Shown: positions 25,791 to 36,014, counted from the stretch's first letter. The stretch is 54,931 nucleotides of DNA from Methanobacteriota archaeon (GCA_013791785.1 VMTD01000053.1:1-54931), one strand, 5' to 3'. The notes: a model not told the origin generated them from the letters alone. Numbers and translations are program-made.

Positions 25791-28700
25791 ATGAAAATCC
25801 AGAAATGCAATTCAGATATCGGAGCTAGGATATTGAGCGTATTTGTGACTTTTATGATGATTGCTGGCGCAACTCTTGTGGTGCTGCCGGACATTGATGA
25901 GGGGACGGCGCCCGTGGTCGTGCAGCCCGATAGCCTGGCTACTCATGTGGTAATCAGCGAGGTTCTGTACGATGATGATGGTGTGGACAACCATGAATTC
26001 GTGGAACTTTACAATCCTACAAGTTCCCCGATAGATATATCCGGATGGGATATTGTGCCTTTCAACGGTGCCGGATTCGTGGAACTCGGTGTGATGACAC
26101 TCCCTGCCGGCCAGAGTATTCCGGGATACGGTTTCTATCTTGTGGCACAGTGGACAACCAATCCGAATGATGGAACAGATGGCGTAGATGTAACTACCAA
26201 CTGGGATTACATGATTACATCGGATTGCGGACCGACAGGTTCCGGTGCCTCTTCTATTCTCACTGGAGGAAGCTGGGTTGTGATGCAAAATGGCCCTGAC
26301 GCTGTTCTTCTTAGGGATGAGACAGATACGTATGTCGATGCATTCATCTGGGGTGATGCTCTCGGTTCTTATGGATTCGCAGACGAACCCTTTGCAGCGG
26401 ATATTACTGAGGGAAGTCTTGAAAGAATGTCCAGCGCCTTCCATGATGAGATAGCAGGAAACGGGGAGGACAATGATGATAATAGTTTTGACCTCAGGGT
26501 TAGGAAATCAACAACTAACGGGCAGCGTCCACAACCCCAGAACACAGCAAATGCTACAGAGGAACCGAGCGGCAGCTCTGTAACTTATGCCGACCACGTA
26601 GTCATCAACGAGATACTCTACGACTGTGTGGCACCCGAAGGAACCGGTGAGTGGGTCGAGCTCATGAACCCCACATCATCAGCCGTATCTCTGAACGGCT
26701 GGACCATCAATGACGGCGGGCTTCCGTTCGAGGGAACCTGGACATTCCCCAACAGGGTCATAGGTGCCGGAATGAACGTCACAATTGCAGGGGATGGCGG
26801 AAGGTTCTACCAGGATCATGGCTATTATGCGGATTTCGAGGCAATCGGCGACACCCCCTCGGAGAACCTGATACTGTCCGGTGACGTTGCGCTCTCCAAC
26901 GCCGGCGAGACCCTTGAACTGAGGAACAGCGGTTCTACTCTGATAGATGTGGTAATCTACGAGGCCAGCGATGCGAATTATCCTTTGCTGACGCCAATCA
27001 ATTTCCCCATTGGTGATAACGACTCCATCAAGAGAAATCCCCAGGGCGCAGAAAACGAAACCGCCCCGGACAACGAGAATTTCGCCATGTACTGGGTTGA
27101 GGACGAGAGCCCGACCCCCGATACTTCGGATGTTCTCCCGCCCACGGTGACTGGAGTTACCGCTACCGTAACCCCTGTTTCTTGTCTTGTTGAATGGGCC
27201 ACCGTTGACAGTACCTGGCCCGAGATAAATCCCGCGGCCAAGAGCGAGATAAGTTACAAGGCCGGTTCCAATCCCGACACCGGCGGCAACATCACCGTGG
27301 CAGATAATCAGAAGAAAGAGATTCACGAGATGTACCTTACTGGTCTTGCCCCCAGCACCACATATTATTTCCTCATAAGGTCGGAGGACGGACTGGGCCA
27401 TGTGGGCTACAGCAAGAACGGCGGAAGCTATTACCAGTTCACCACACTGGCCGCTGAGAGCGTGGCCCCGAGCAAGCTGTCTGGGCCAAGCGTTGATATG
27501 ATTACGGATGACACTGCAAGGGTCTACTGGACCACCAACGAGGCAAGCACTAGCCTGGTGTATTACGGAACCTCACAGGACAGCCTTATTTCAACAGCTT
27601 ACAACCCCACTCTTTCCACCGCCAATGAAGCGTACCTTTACGGACTGGCGCCCTCAACCACTTACTATTACGCCATAAGTTCCTCGGACCCGTCAGGCAA
27701 TTATTTCTATGACGATAACGGTCTTTCCCCAGCATATCAATTCAACACATTTGCAGTGATAAACACACAATTCTATGTTGGCGACATGCACAGCCACACA
27801 GGTTATTCCGACGGTGCCGTCGGAACCGACCCCCAGGATGCCTATGTCTATGCAAGGGACTCCGCTCAAATTGATATCCTGGCCGTTACCGACCACACAC
27901 ATTACCTGGATGCCACGGAATATTCCGACACAATTACCATGGCAGATGCTGAAACCACCGAAGGCCCGGGCGGATTCATAGCCATAGCGGGCCAGGAATT
28001 CGGCCTCCAGCCCTGGCACAATCACTTCAACATTTACGATGCAGATGTGAGATGCCCGTTGCCGTACGATACGTTCGATGTCCCTGACCTTTACACCTGG
28101 ATGACCACCGCGAGGAGCGGCGGAATCGCCCCGGGTCAGTTCAATCACCCGGGCCAGGGTGACGATTACGACAGCCTCGTCTGGACCCAGAACGGTGAGG
28201 ATGTCATGGGCGCCTTTGAAATATACAATGCCGGATATGGCTCATTCGAGGGTTATTATTCCACCTTCATGGGCGCTGGGTGGCACGTGGGTGTTGGAGG
28301 AAATACAGACAACCATGACCCTGACGGTTGGGGCGACTCGACCCTGGCCGACGGGAAGAGCGTCCCATTGACCTGTTTCCAACTTGACTACCTTTCCAGA
28401 GACAATGTCCTCGACAACTTCAGGGAAGGCAAGTCTTACGCGTTACTCGTGAACAGGTCTGGTGTGGCCACTGATGATTATATCAAGATGGAATTCGAAA
28501 TAGCCGGACAGCCGGTGAGCAGTGAACTAACCCTGTCCGGAACGATAAATCCGTACATCTCCCTGAGCACCAACTCGGTCACGCTGAACGATGTGTTTCT
28601 CTATGAGGACGGCGTTCAGATTTCTGCATACAACAACATGTACACAAATTCATTTGTCTGGACCCCCGAAATTGTACTGGAACCGGGCGAGCACTGGTAC

Positions 28701-31190
28701 TATGTCAAGGCAACGCAGACAGACGGTGTCGGGAAAGCCATATCCTCGCCAATCTGGATAACCGTCCCCGCAATGTCCCAACCGCCGTCCATCGGCCCGA
28801 ACGTACACACTATAATCCACACACCCAGCAGTCCGACGAGTTCGGACGATGTGCTGGTGACCGCTATCGTGGAGGAGGGAGACAACCCCATCAACAATGT
28901 TCTGCTGATGTACTCGGTGAACGCCGGGGCATATCTGCCTCTGGTTATGGCCGATGACGGAATATATCCGGACACTATCTCAGGGGACGGAATATATGCC
29001 GGATTGATTACAGCCAATCCCGACGGAACAAATGTTCATTACTATGTTATTGCCAACGACCTGGGCGGCGCATCGGACGCGAACCCCAGCGATGCGCCGT
29101 TGCATTACTATTCCTATCTGGTCGGACCCCACATCATGATTAATGAGGTATATCTCAACGGTTATGACACACTTCCGCTGGGCGCGGACAATTCTGAGTA
29201 CATAGAACTGTACAACCCCACCGGCGGAGGAGTGGACGTATCCGGCTGGACCATTGAGAATGACAAGTCCGACGGTGTATGGGCATTCCCCTCTTTGACA
29301 ACCCTGGCTAACAACGGTTACTTTGTCATTGCCAAGGATTCGTACTACAATGACACTCTTGTGGGCGGCTACAGGAACGACGCTCAGCTGACAGCAATCC
29401 TGCCGATACCGCATTTCGAGATATTCGCCGCCAGCGATTATGACGACCCTGCGGTTCCGAACATGGTACTGGCCGGCGGAGTCAACGAAGACATCTCGCT
29501 GTCGGATTTCTCAGACAATCTAATTCTGAAGAATCAGTACGGCACGGTTGTGGACTGCATGGAATACGGAGTCGATTATTCGTGGATACCAGGCAGGACC
29601 ATACCCGCATCTCCTGAGAACTGTTCCCTGACAAGGGACATCCTTCACACGGACACGGACGATGCCATGTACGATTTCACATCTACAAAAGCACCAACTC
29701 CAGGAACCAATGTGGGCAACAGGCCAGTCATCCATTATGTCACCAGAAACCCCGCAGCACCCGAAAGCATGGAAGCCGTAAGCGTGTCTGCCAGGATAAC
29801 CTGTGCCGTTCCGGTAACCACTGCGACTGTCTATTACAGAATTGACGGCGCCGCATTCCTGACGGCAGCCATGACCAACATGGGTTCCAATATCTGGCAG
29901 GGAACGATTCCTGGCCAGGCAAACCCCAGTGTTGTGGAATATTACATATACGCTGCTTTCGGCGGCCTCTACGACACGAATCCGGTGGACGACCCCAGCG
30001 ATGGCGAGCAGAACAATGACCCGAATAACTACTATACCTACACGGTCCAACCACATATTTTGATAACGGAAGTCTACTACGAATCGAATGTCTGGGTGAA
30101 CGATGCCCAGGACAGCAAATTCATAGAAATATATAACCCGGACACCTCATCAGTCGACATAAGCGGCTGGGGACTGTGGGGCGAGCCGTCGTTCTACACC
30201 AGGGACTGGACCTTCCCCGCGGGAACAACGATAGACGCCGGCGGAGTGCTGGTCATCGCCAAGACTGCGGGTGACGCTTCCAACACTGGATTCTACACGG
30301 AGTTCGGTTTCCTGCCGGATCTGGAGATGTACGATGATACCATGACCTCGGAATCATACACGGATTATGACAATCCTGCTGTCACAAATTTGAACCTTGT
30401 CATCGGAAGCAACTTTGACGACCAGATATGGCTGGGAACATGGGACGGCTCGTATTACTGCGATGCGGTTTACCTGACAAATGACCTTGGAATGGTCATT
30501 GACTGCATGGAATACGGCGTCGAGGGCGAGTTTGTGCCTGGTTACCCGGCAGAGGCAACCGAAGTCGGCTATTCACTCCACAGGGATGAATTCGCTTCGG
30601 ACACCGACAATAGCCTGGTAGACTTCACATCGGCAACACCCAGCCCGGGTTATGCCATCACGAATTTTCCTGCCTACGACATTGATCTCACCGGCCGTGT
30701 TGCCGGAGACTGGGCGTTCATATCGTACCCCATAGACATCAGCGGAAACATAGAGACCATACTGGACGACCCTATAACGGACTGGGATGTGGCCAAGTGG
30801 TGGGACGCATCGGTTCAGAGATGGAAGACCTACAGGAAGGGCGCGACCACGAACACGTTCACGACCATCAACAACCAGATGAGTGTGTGGATACACCTGA
30901 CCGCGGTCAGCGGCAACAAGCTGACCACTGGTATCGGCGGACTTTACCCGGCCAGCCAGGTTTCGATAACCCTGTATGTCGGTTGGAACATGGTCGGCTA
31001 TCCGTCACAGACATCCACCGCGGCCAACCTGGCCCTTGCGGGAACCGGTGCGACCATAGTATCGGTTTACACACCAACCTCTCCGTTCATCCAGGATTAC
31101 ACGGACCTGAGCGCGGTGACCATGGAACACGGAAAAGCCTACTGGGTGTGGGTACCGGCGACAATCACCTGGAACGTGCCATACCCGTAA
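25791..31190 (+). CDS. Giant secreted protein with four lamin-tail domains, Fn3 domains and a PHP metallohydrolase domain
   Basis: The product is 1799 residues with a signal peptide at ~10-38. Four lamin-tail (LTD) domains begin with VVISEVLYDDDG (~52), VVINEILYD (~265), IMINEVYLN (~1118) and ILITEVYYES (~1423), each followed by (Y/M)NPT(S)...DISGW. Fn3-like domains lie at ~445-660. A PHP/CehA-type phosphoesterase domain at ~665-900 shows GDMHSHTGYSDGA, DILAVTDHTHYLD and GGNTDNHDPDGWG metal-ligand motifs. The ~140 C-terminal residues (YDIDLTGRVAGDWAFISYPI ... VGWNMVGYP ... GKAYWVWV) form a separate domain seen in archaeal secreted proteins. There is no C-terminal anchor. Likely an extracellular hydrolase of a phosphoester; nucleic acid is one candidate substrate. 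A terminator follows. Confidence 0.8.
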   Translation: MKIQKCNSDIGARILSVFVTFMMIAGATLVVLPDIDEGTAPVVVQPDSLATHVVISEVLYDDDGVDNHEFVELYNPTSSPIDISGWDIVPFNGAGFVELGVMTLPAGQSIPGYGFYLVAQWTTNPNDGTDGVDVTTNWDYMITSDCGPTGSGASSILTGGSWVVMQNGPDAVLLRDETDTYVDAFIWGDALGSYGFADEPFAADITEGSLERMSSAFHDEIAGNGEDNDDNSFDLRVRKSTTNGQRPQPQNTANATEEPSGSSVTYADHVVINEILYDCVAPEGTGEWVELMNPTSSAVSLNGWTINDGGLPFEGTWTFPNRVIGAGMNVTIAGDGGRFYQDHGYYADFEAIGDTPSENLILSGDVALSNAGETLELRNSGSTLIDVVIYEASDANYPLLTPINFPIGDNDSIKRNPQGAENETAPDNENFAMYWVEDESPTPDTSDVLPPTVTGVTATVTPVSCLVEWATVDSTWPEINPAAKSEISYKAGSNPDTGGNITVADNQKKEIHEMYLTGLAPSTTYYFLIRSEDGLGHVGYSKNGGSYYQFTTLAAESVAPSKLSGPSVDMITDDTARVYWTTNEASTSLVYYGTSQDSLISTAYNPTLSTANEAYLYGLAPSTTYYYAISSSDPSGNYFYDDNGLSPAYQFNTFAVINTQFYVGDMHSHTGYSDGAVGTDPQDAYVYARDSAQIDILAVTDHTHYLDATEYSDTITMADAETTEGPGGFIAIAGQEFGLQPWHNHFNIYDADVRCPLPYDTFDVPDLYTWMTTARSGGIAPGQFNHPGQGDDYDSLVWTQNGEDVMGAFEIYNAGYGSFEGYYSTFMGAGWHVGVGGNTDNHDPDGWGDSTLADGKSVPLTCFQLDYLSRDNVLDNFREGKSYALLVNRSGVATDDYIKMEFEIAGQPVSSELTLSGTINPYISLSTNSVTLNDVFLYEDGVQISAYNNMYTNSFVWTPEIVLEPGEHWYYVKATQTDGVGKAISSPIWITVPAMSQPPSIGPNVHTIIHTPSSPTSSDDVLVTAIVEEGDNPINNVLLMYSVNAGAYLPLVMADDGIYPDTISGDGIYAGLITANPDGTNVHYYVIANDLGGASDANPSDAPLHYYSYLVGPHIMINEVYLNGYDTLPLGADNSEYIELYNPTGGGVDVSGWTIENDKSDGVWAFPSLTTLANNGYFVIAKDSYYNDTLVGGYRNDAQLTAILPIPHFEIFAASDYDDPAVPNMVLAGGVNEDISLSDFSDNLILKNQYGTVVDCMEYGVDYSWIPGRTIPASPENCSLTRDILHTDTDDAMYDFTSTKAPTPGTNVGNRPVIHYVTRNPAAPESMEAVSVSARITCAVPVTTATVYYRIDGAAFLTAAMTNMGSNIWQGTIPGQANPSVVEYYIYAAFGGLYDTNPVDDPSDGEQNNDPNNYYTYTVQPHILITEVYYESNVWVNDAQDSKFIEIYNPDTSSVDISGWGLWGEPSFYTRDWTFPAGTTIDAGGVLVIAKTAGDASNTGFYTEFGFLPDLEMYDDTMTSESYTDYDNPAVTNLNLVIGSNFDDQIWLGTWDGSYYCDAVYLTNDLGMVIDCMEYGVEGEFVPGYPAEATEVGYSLHRDEFASDTDNSLVDFTSATPSPGYAITNFPAYDIDLTGRVAGDWAFISYPIDISGNIETILDDPITDWDVAKWWDASVQRWKTYRKGATTNTFTTINNQMSVWIHLTAVSGNKLTTGIGGLYPASQVSITLYVGWNMVGYPSQTSTAANLALAGTGATIVSVYTPTSPFIQDYTDLSAVTMEHGKAYWVWVPATITWNVPYP

Positions 31191-31205
31191 AGCCAAAAGT
31201 TGAAT

Positions 31206-31232
31206 GGGGAGCCGCCTGGCTCCCCTCCTTTT
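31206..31232 (+). terminator. Hairpin terminator after the giant lamin-tail gene
   Basis: A perfect 8-bp stem GGGGAGCC/GGCTCCCC with GCCT loop, followed by TCCTTTT, lies 16 nt after the stop codon at 31190. Confidence 0.65.
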
Positions 31233-31250
31233 CATATTTTAAAATAACAT

Positions 31251-31366
31251 TTTACTGCATAAATGCCGAGAACGCTCAGTCCTTTAGGGCTGAGATGAAT
31301 CGGCATAAGCAGTAAACTACCAGCCCTGGCAACAAACGCCAGCCACTTTAGGGGCTGGTAGTTTAC
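31251..31366 (+). mobile_element. Palindrome-associated miniature element, internally deleted copy (F)
   Basis: TTTACTGCATAAATGCCGAG is followed by AACG, hairpin CTCAGTCCTTTAGGGCTGAG, ATGAATCGGCAT, then directly the right palindrome AGTAAACTACCAGCCC ... GGGGCTGGTAGTTTAC. The middle region of copies C-E is missing, as in copy B. The outer stem ATGCCGA/TCGGCAT is perfect here. Confidence 0.75.
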
Positions 31367-31400
31367 ATGCAATATCCGCGCGTTGAATGCAATTCTCGTT

Positions 31401-31440
31401 GATTTTCGATTGTAGATTTTAGATTTTAGATTTACGACGC
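31401..31440 (+). repeat. AT-rich dispersed repeat, short copy 2
   Basis: GATTTTCGATTGTAGATTTT followed by AGATTTTAGATTTACGACG matches the core of the repeats at 25-139 and 45842-46026. The remainder of the gap to 31675 shows no gene; it contains two loosely similar ATTCT(G/A)CAAACAA stretches. Confidence 0.65.
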
Positions 31441-31675
31441 ACGGTGAATGCAGCTGGCATCGTTTGAAAACAGCGTATTCGCCAATGGCCCGGAAACGGT
31501 TGTAAACTAAATCCAGGGCCATACTGCTCACAGCATTCTGCAAACAAGAGGTGAATGCGGAAACTAAATCTATGCAATAATGAGCGTTCGCCATGAATCA
31601 ACATTCTACAAACAATCAGATTCAAGGATATGGAATTTCCGCAATCGACAGTCTATGAACAATTTGATTGCGGGG

Positions 31676-32773
31676 TTACACGTTCCTCCCTGACCCGTAC
31701 TCCATCATCTCGTCCATCTTTTCCATGTAGTCCAGTTCGCCCTCGGTGGCATCGTGGTGCGCTTTTCCTTTTTCCTCGTGCCTGAGCCAGAAGTACCTTA
31801 TCAGGGCCAGGGCCACCAGCGGTATCACGGTGGTTATGCCGAAATATTTGAAGAGGTTGGTAGTGAATGTACGTTCTGTCGCCCAGTAGTTCAGGTTGTA
31901 GAGTATGACGGCGACCGATATCCAGTTGGTGCCGAAATTTGCAATCGATAGGCCGCTGTGGAACAGGCCGAGGCCCTTGCTCCGCTTCTTGGTGAACGGC
32001 GGGAACAGGTTGCTGCCCATGACGCCGAACTGGTCCACTATTACGTGTATCCAGTATCCGTAGAGGCATATCATGAACGCGGTCATTGTCATCTCGATGT
32101 TAATTACCCATTCCCCGGCGAATGCGGCTGTGAGGCCCAAGTAGAGCAGAACTCCCAGTGGGGCAAATGCCAGTCCGGCGGTTATGCTGTGGCTCCATTT
32201 CCTGTGCCAGGCGATGAAATCCAGCCTGAGGCTGCCGTCCTTCTCCGGTATTATTGAATAATCCGGTCCGGACATGATGTCCGCGTAGGTCCAGGCCTCG
32301 TAGGTGTGAATTAAGTTCGCATTGTAATAAGCGACGCCGATTGCCTCGTCACCCTTCGGTTCGGTCCCGGGCAGGGGGGTTTTACCGGTGGTGACCAGCG
32401 GTCCTACTTTTACCACTATCCGTTTATTGTCGGCATCCACCATGATGCCGTACTGGCGCCAGGTGTCCGCGCCCATCTTCATTGTGTTGAACTTTATTTT
32501 TGTCTCCTTGCCGGAGTCCCTTGCCTTGTGGATGGCCTCCACGAACATGTCCGCAATCCTCTGGGGGTCTATGTTGCGTTCCAGGGTGGGGTCGACCTCG
32601 TAATCGAAATCAACCAGGAACCTCGAGACCTGGAAGTCCAGAAAGTCCGGGAGATAACCGAAGATACCACCCAGAATGATTATCTGTGACATCTGGTCAA
32701 CCGATGCACGGACTGCCAGTCCGAAACATGTTGCTATTGCGATTCCAGTCATAAAATGCGTGAAACCTTTCAT
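31676..32773 (-). CDS. DUF457/YdjM-type membrane protein, putative metal-dependent hydrolase
   Basis: The product is 365 residues. The N-terminus MKGFTHFMTGIAIA, then GGIFGYLPDFLDF (~35-47) and WHRKWSHSITAG (~195-206) give the conserved His/Asp pattern of the DUF457 (YdjM, LexA-binding-like) membrane hydrolases. An insert of ~140 residues between the first and later helices (~50-190) is larger than usual and probably extracytoplasmic or cytosolic. Four or five further helices and a charged tail rich in Lys/Glu/Asp follow. It lies 9 nt downstream of the TctA-like gene and is last in the surface operon. The activity of this family is not established. Confidence 0.75.
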   Translation of the reverse strand: MKGFTHFMTGIAIATCFGLAVRASVDQMSQIIILGGIFGYLPDFLDFQVSRFLVDFDYEVDPTLERNIDPQRIADMFVEAIHKARDSGKETKIKFNTMKMGADTWRQYGIMVDADNKRIVVKVGPLVTTGKTPLPGTEPKGDEAIGVAYYNANLIHTYEAWTYADIMSGPDYSIIPEKDGSLRLDFIAWHRKWSHSITAGLAFAPLGVLLYLGLTAAFAGEWVINIEMTMTAFMICLYGYWIHVIVDQFGVMGSNLFPPFTKKRSKGLGLFHSGLSIANFGTNWISVAVILYNLNYWATERTFTTNLFKYFGITTVIPLVALALIRYFWLRHEEKGKAHHDATEGELDYMEKMDEMMEYGSGRNV

Positions 32774-32782
32774 TTAATCACC

Positions 32783-34345
32783 TCACACCAACCCCAGCAA
32801 TTCGGCGATCTGCGCGCCCACACCGGCCATGTTCAGCCAGATCGGCACCAGTATTACCGCCAGGAGATTCAGTCTTCTCGAGTTCCACATCACCGGAACG
32901 AGTCCTATCATTGCTGCCACCAGCATGAGCATGAGCCCCATGAAACCGGTCATCAGGAATATTATAGACATTACAATGAACAGCACGATTAAGTTCAGGG
33001 TCTGGTAGGAGAATTTTTCCACCACCTTGGCAATGAATTTACTGGTAAAGAGCAGGAGGATGAATGCGATGAACCCGCAGATTGCCACCGCTGCCGTTAT
33101 TATCAGATACTGCTCGACAGTCTGGGGCACGAAGAACAGGTTCACGTTGATGGCCATTCCCCCCCTTCTCAGATGCAGCAGCGGAAGCAGGAACAGGCAA
33201 AGCGCACCCACATAATACACGACACGATTCACCCCGCCGGTGATGATGAACACCTTGTCATCCCTGAGGCCGGTGGCGTTCCCTCCCAGGGTGGCGCTGA
33301 TTCCCGGAGTTACGGCCGGCACGAAGGCCGCGAACATTCCCGACAGGAAGCCGGAACCCCCCGACTGGGCGATCGTGACGCCCTTGATGTCGTAGGATTT
33401 GGCCAGATGCTGCTTGGGAATCTTCACCTTGGAGATGAGTGCCAGTATTATGGCGGAAACCGAGAACAGGCCCACGAAGACCGGCATGAGTGTCTGGAAT
33501 GCCCTCTCCGGCGGTACTAGGGTCTTGAAGAACACCAGCATTCCTAGCCAGCTTGCCAACCCGAAGGTCAGCCAGCCCGCTGCTTTTGACTTGTAGGCTT
33601 CCCCGATGCGTATCCACTTGGAGGTCCGCATGAGCACCATCAATTCCATTCCGGCCTCGGCATTCTTCTCTGATATCCTGTGAATGATGATGAGCCTTCT
33701 GCCGTCCAGTATCTCCCATTCATAGCTTCTGGGCTTTGAAAGGGCCGCATTGTTACCGAGATTAATCCTTTTCTCCAGCAGCAGTATTTTGAGTATCGGG
33801 GGTATCCTTCCGGAATCCAGCAATGATATGTGTTCCTTTCCGATGCTGAACAGGTGTATTTTTCCGCGTCCGTACTCGCGGGGCCACTCACTTATCAACA
33901 GAAAAGCCATGATGGATCCCAGAAGCCAGTGTGTGTGTGGGCTGACGAGTTCTCTGAGCATCTGCAGGAAGTGCATGGAAAAAGGAAGCACGAGAACCAG
34001 TCCGAATATTCCGATGAGGCCGCCGATGCCGGCCAGCATGGCCGATTCATGGCCGCGGCCGTCCATCAGGTACTTCTGTGTCGGCATGAAGTAAAACGCA
34101 GTCGTATCATCCGGGGCGCTGAAGTACTGGGACGATATTGTGAACAGCAGCCCGAATCCTGTGACCATTCCGGCCAGGAACATCAGCATCAGGAACGGCT
34201 CTATCGAGTCCATGACCGGCAGGTAGAAAAGAACCACGAATCCCATTACATTGTACACGTGGAGACCCGGAAGTATGCACGATATGACGGCTGCCACCAG
34301 CGTCCCGGCGATGGCCACAAGTATGCATAACAGGTAGAAATTCAT
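32783..34345 (-). CDS. TctA-like multipass membrane transporter (archaeal type)
   Basis: The product is 520 residues with about 11-12 hydrophobic segments. The opening (LLCILVAIAGTLVAAVISCI, then LPGLHVYNVMGF) and the central GGSGFLSGMFAAFVPAVTPGISATLGG are the Gly/Pro-rich re-entrant signatures of the TctA/DUF112 permease family, which in archaea occurs without the TctB/TctC partners. A polar segment (~150-235) splits the two halves. Its ATG overlaps the stop of the upstream OB-domain gene by 1 nt (TGATG). The substrate is unknown; context suggests a nucleic-acid-related compound, which is inference. Confidence 0.8.
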   Translation of the reverse strand: MNFYLLCILVAIAGTLVAAVISCILPGLHVYNVMGFVVLFYLPVMDSIEPFLMLMFLAGMVTGFGLLFTISSQYFSAPDDTTAFYFMPTQKYLMDGRGHESAMLAGIGGLIGIFGLVLVLPFSMHFLQMLRELVSPHTHWLLGSIMAFLLISEWPREYGRGKIHLFSIGKEHISLLDSGRIPPILKILLLEKRINLGNNAALSKPRSYEWEILDGRRLIIIHRISEKNAEAGMELMVLMRTSKWIRIGEAYKSKAAGWLTFGLASWLGMLVFFKTLVPPERAFQTLMPVFVGLFSVSAIILALISKVKIPKQHLAKSYDIKGVTIAQSGGSGFLSGMFAAFVPAVTPGISATLGGNATGLRDDKVFIITGGVNRVVYYVGALCLFLLPLLHLRRGGMAINVNLFFVPQTVEQYLIITAAVAICGFIAFILLLFTSKFIAKVVEKFSYQTLNLIVLFIVMSIIFLMTGFMGLMLMLVAAMIGLVPVMWNSRRLNLLAVILVPIWLNMAGVGAQIAELLGLV

Positions 34346-36012
34346 CAGGCCCCACCTCCCATCTCGCTCAGGCGGAGGGAATAATCGCTGGACATGGCAC
34401 GAATTTTTATCTCAAATTCTCCCTCGTAAGGTATTACCATGCCCCTGATATTGACAGTGTCGCTCACATAAAAAGGCACACTGGCATTTGCGCTGTTGTC
34501 CACGATTACCGATATCTCATTGTTCGTGGAAGAGTCGGAGATGCTGAACAGCCAATCACCGTTTCCGTATATCCAGGTAACGCTGGCATTGTGAATTTCC
34601 ACATAGTTCCCGCTGTAGTTTTCCGCATCGTTCAGAAGCTGGTCCAAGGTAAGCGTGATGTAGGTATCGGCCTCATAACCGCTGACGACCTCGATACCGG
34701 CGGTGCTGGCAGGGATTATCTCCCACTCCTGGGCACTTTCGTACCACTCTAGGGCACCGCTGACACGCACCCGGGCAAGATATATTTCATCCAGGTCGAG
34801 TTCTCCGGTTAGCTGGCCGATTACATCCGGAATGAAGATGCTGACAGTTTTACCGTTGTCATCCGCCAGGTCAAGTATGTAGGCAAAGCCATCAATGTAG
34901 AAATTACCCTGTATCTGCCCGGAGACCGTCACCTGTGTTCCCACTTCAAATGCCATGATATCTGCCGGGACCAGGTCGTCTATGGTTATCTCGGTGTATA
35001 CTCTCTCCATAATCCTGAACAGGTTCTTGTCGCGGATCTTTATCTGGAGGTATCCGTCATCTCCGACGAACAGCGAGCCCTCACAGTCCACCATGTCGCC
35101 GAAACCGGGTATGTAACTGTCCCGTATGTATTTCTCCGAAACAGCCGGTACTATCTTAACCCAGATGTCTCCGGTGCCGTCATTTACAAGGAGCCGTATG
35201 GTGCCGGTGTCTTCGTACTTTTCCGGGTAGAAATCGATGAGGTCCGCAACCTTTCCCACCACCCTTATCTGACGAAAGTTGTCAGTCTCGCCGAGTTCTC
35301 CTATTACTGAAATTTCTGTCTCCGAATAGGCGCCTGCCGCACCCAGGAATATCACTCCCAGGAGAAGCAGAACACTGGCAACGGCGACCAACTGTTTTTC
35401 AGTAATTCTGTGAATCTGGTCGGCACCGCATGATGGACAGTGGTTTCTTCCCCTTGTCTCCTTGCCGCAGCTCTTGCACTCGGAAATGATGTAGCCAGGT
35501 ACATCCGTTTCAATATCTTCGCTGTGAATTATCTTCCCGCGGGGCGCTGTTTCCACAGGTTCGGTCATGGCCTGAATTTCGTTGACCAGACTCTGGCTCG
35601 GGCCGGGTTTTGCGGTGTCCGAAACATCTTCTTTCTCCACGTAATATTTCATAATGTCCGTGTGAATCCCGTTGAAGTCTATCTCCCTCTGCATATGCGA
35701 TTCGTCGAATTCCAGGTAGTGCGTGATGAGCATATCCCTTTTGAACGATGGCTTCAGTCCAAGGGAGATGAGCCGGTCCACGTATTCCGCGACTTTCACA
35801 TTTTTCTCCTTTCCGGGCGGAATCGTCACGGCCGGGGGTTCGGCGGCTGGTTCTCCCGCGCCCTGTTTTGTTTCCTCGGGAATCGTCTGTGTCGCGACCT
35901 CCTCGGTCCTGAACTTCGCCACATTTCTGAGGTACTGGTCCTTGGTGATTTTTCCATCCTCGTAGGCCTTGGTCAGACGCTCCATTTTATCCTTGTTGGT
36001 AAGTGCCGCCAT
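34345..36012 (-). CDS. Zinc-ribbon single-pass membrane protein with two OB-like domains and a SHOCT-like N-terminus
   Basis: The product is 555 residues from ATG 36012, which GAGGGAGGTCTGAAC precedes (GGT-N6-ATG). Residues ~3-35 (NKDKMERLTKAYEDGKITKD) resemble a SHOCT helical hairpin. A charged linker leads to a zinc ribbon CKSCGKETRGRNHCPSCGAD at ~180-200, a transmembrane helix (LVAVASVLLLLGVIFLGAAG, ~210-230) and two or three OB-like beta domains (RLLVNDGTGDIWVKIVP...IPGFGDMVDCEGSLF; VTVSGQIQGNFYIDGFAYIL...; WLFSISDSSTNNEISVIVDN). The ribbon should be cytosolic and the OB domains outside. The VNDGTG...V.V.G pattern recalls nucleic-acid-binding OB folds; binding has not been shown. Confidence 0.75.
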   Translation of the reverse strand: MAALTNKDKMERLTKAYEDGKITKDQYLRNVAKFRTEEVATQTIPEETKQGAGEPAAEPPAVTIPPGKEKNVKVAEYVDRLISLGLKPSFKRDMLITHYLEFDESHMQREIDFNGIHTDIMKYYVEKEDVSDTAKPGPSQSLVNEIQAMTEPVETAPRGKIIHSEDIETDVPGYIISECKSCGKETRGRNHCPSCGADQIHRITEKQLVAVASVLLLLGVIFLGAAGAYSETEISVIGELGETDNFRQIRVVGKVADLIDFYPEKYEDTGTIRLLVNDGTGDIWVKIVPAVSEKYIRDSYIPGFGDMVDCEGSLFVGDDGYLQIKIRDKNLFRIMERVYTEITIDDLVPADIMAFEVGTQVTVSGQIQGNFYIDGFAYILDLADDNGKTVSIFIPDVIGQLTGELDLDEIYLARVRVSGALEWYESAQEWEIIPASTAGIEVVSGYEADTYITLTLDQLLNDAENYSGNYVEIHNASVTWIYGNGDWLFSISDSSTNNEISVIVDNSANASVPFYVSDTVNIRGMVIPYEGEFEIKIRAMSSDYSLRLSEMGGGA

Positions 36013-36014
36013 GT

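Noticed and set aside
25791-31190. Minus-strand frames of 150-240 codons inside the giant gene
   Set aside because: The plus frame is continuous for 1799 codons with clear domains; the others are shadows.
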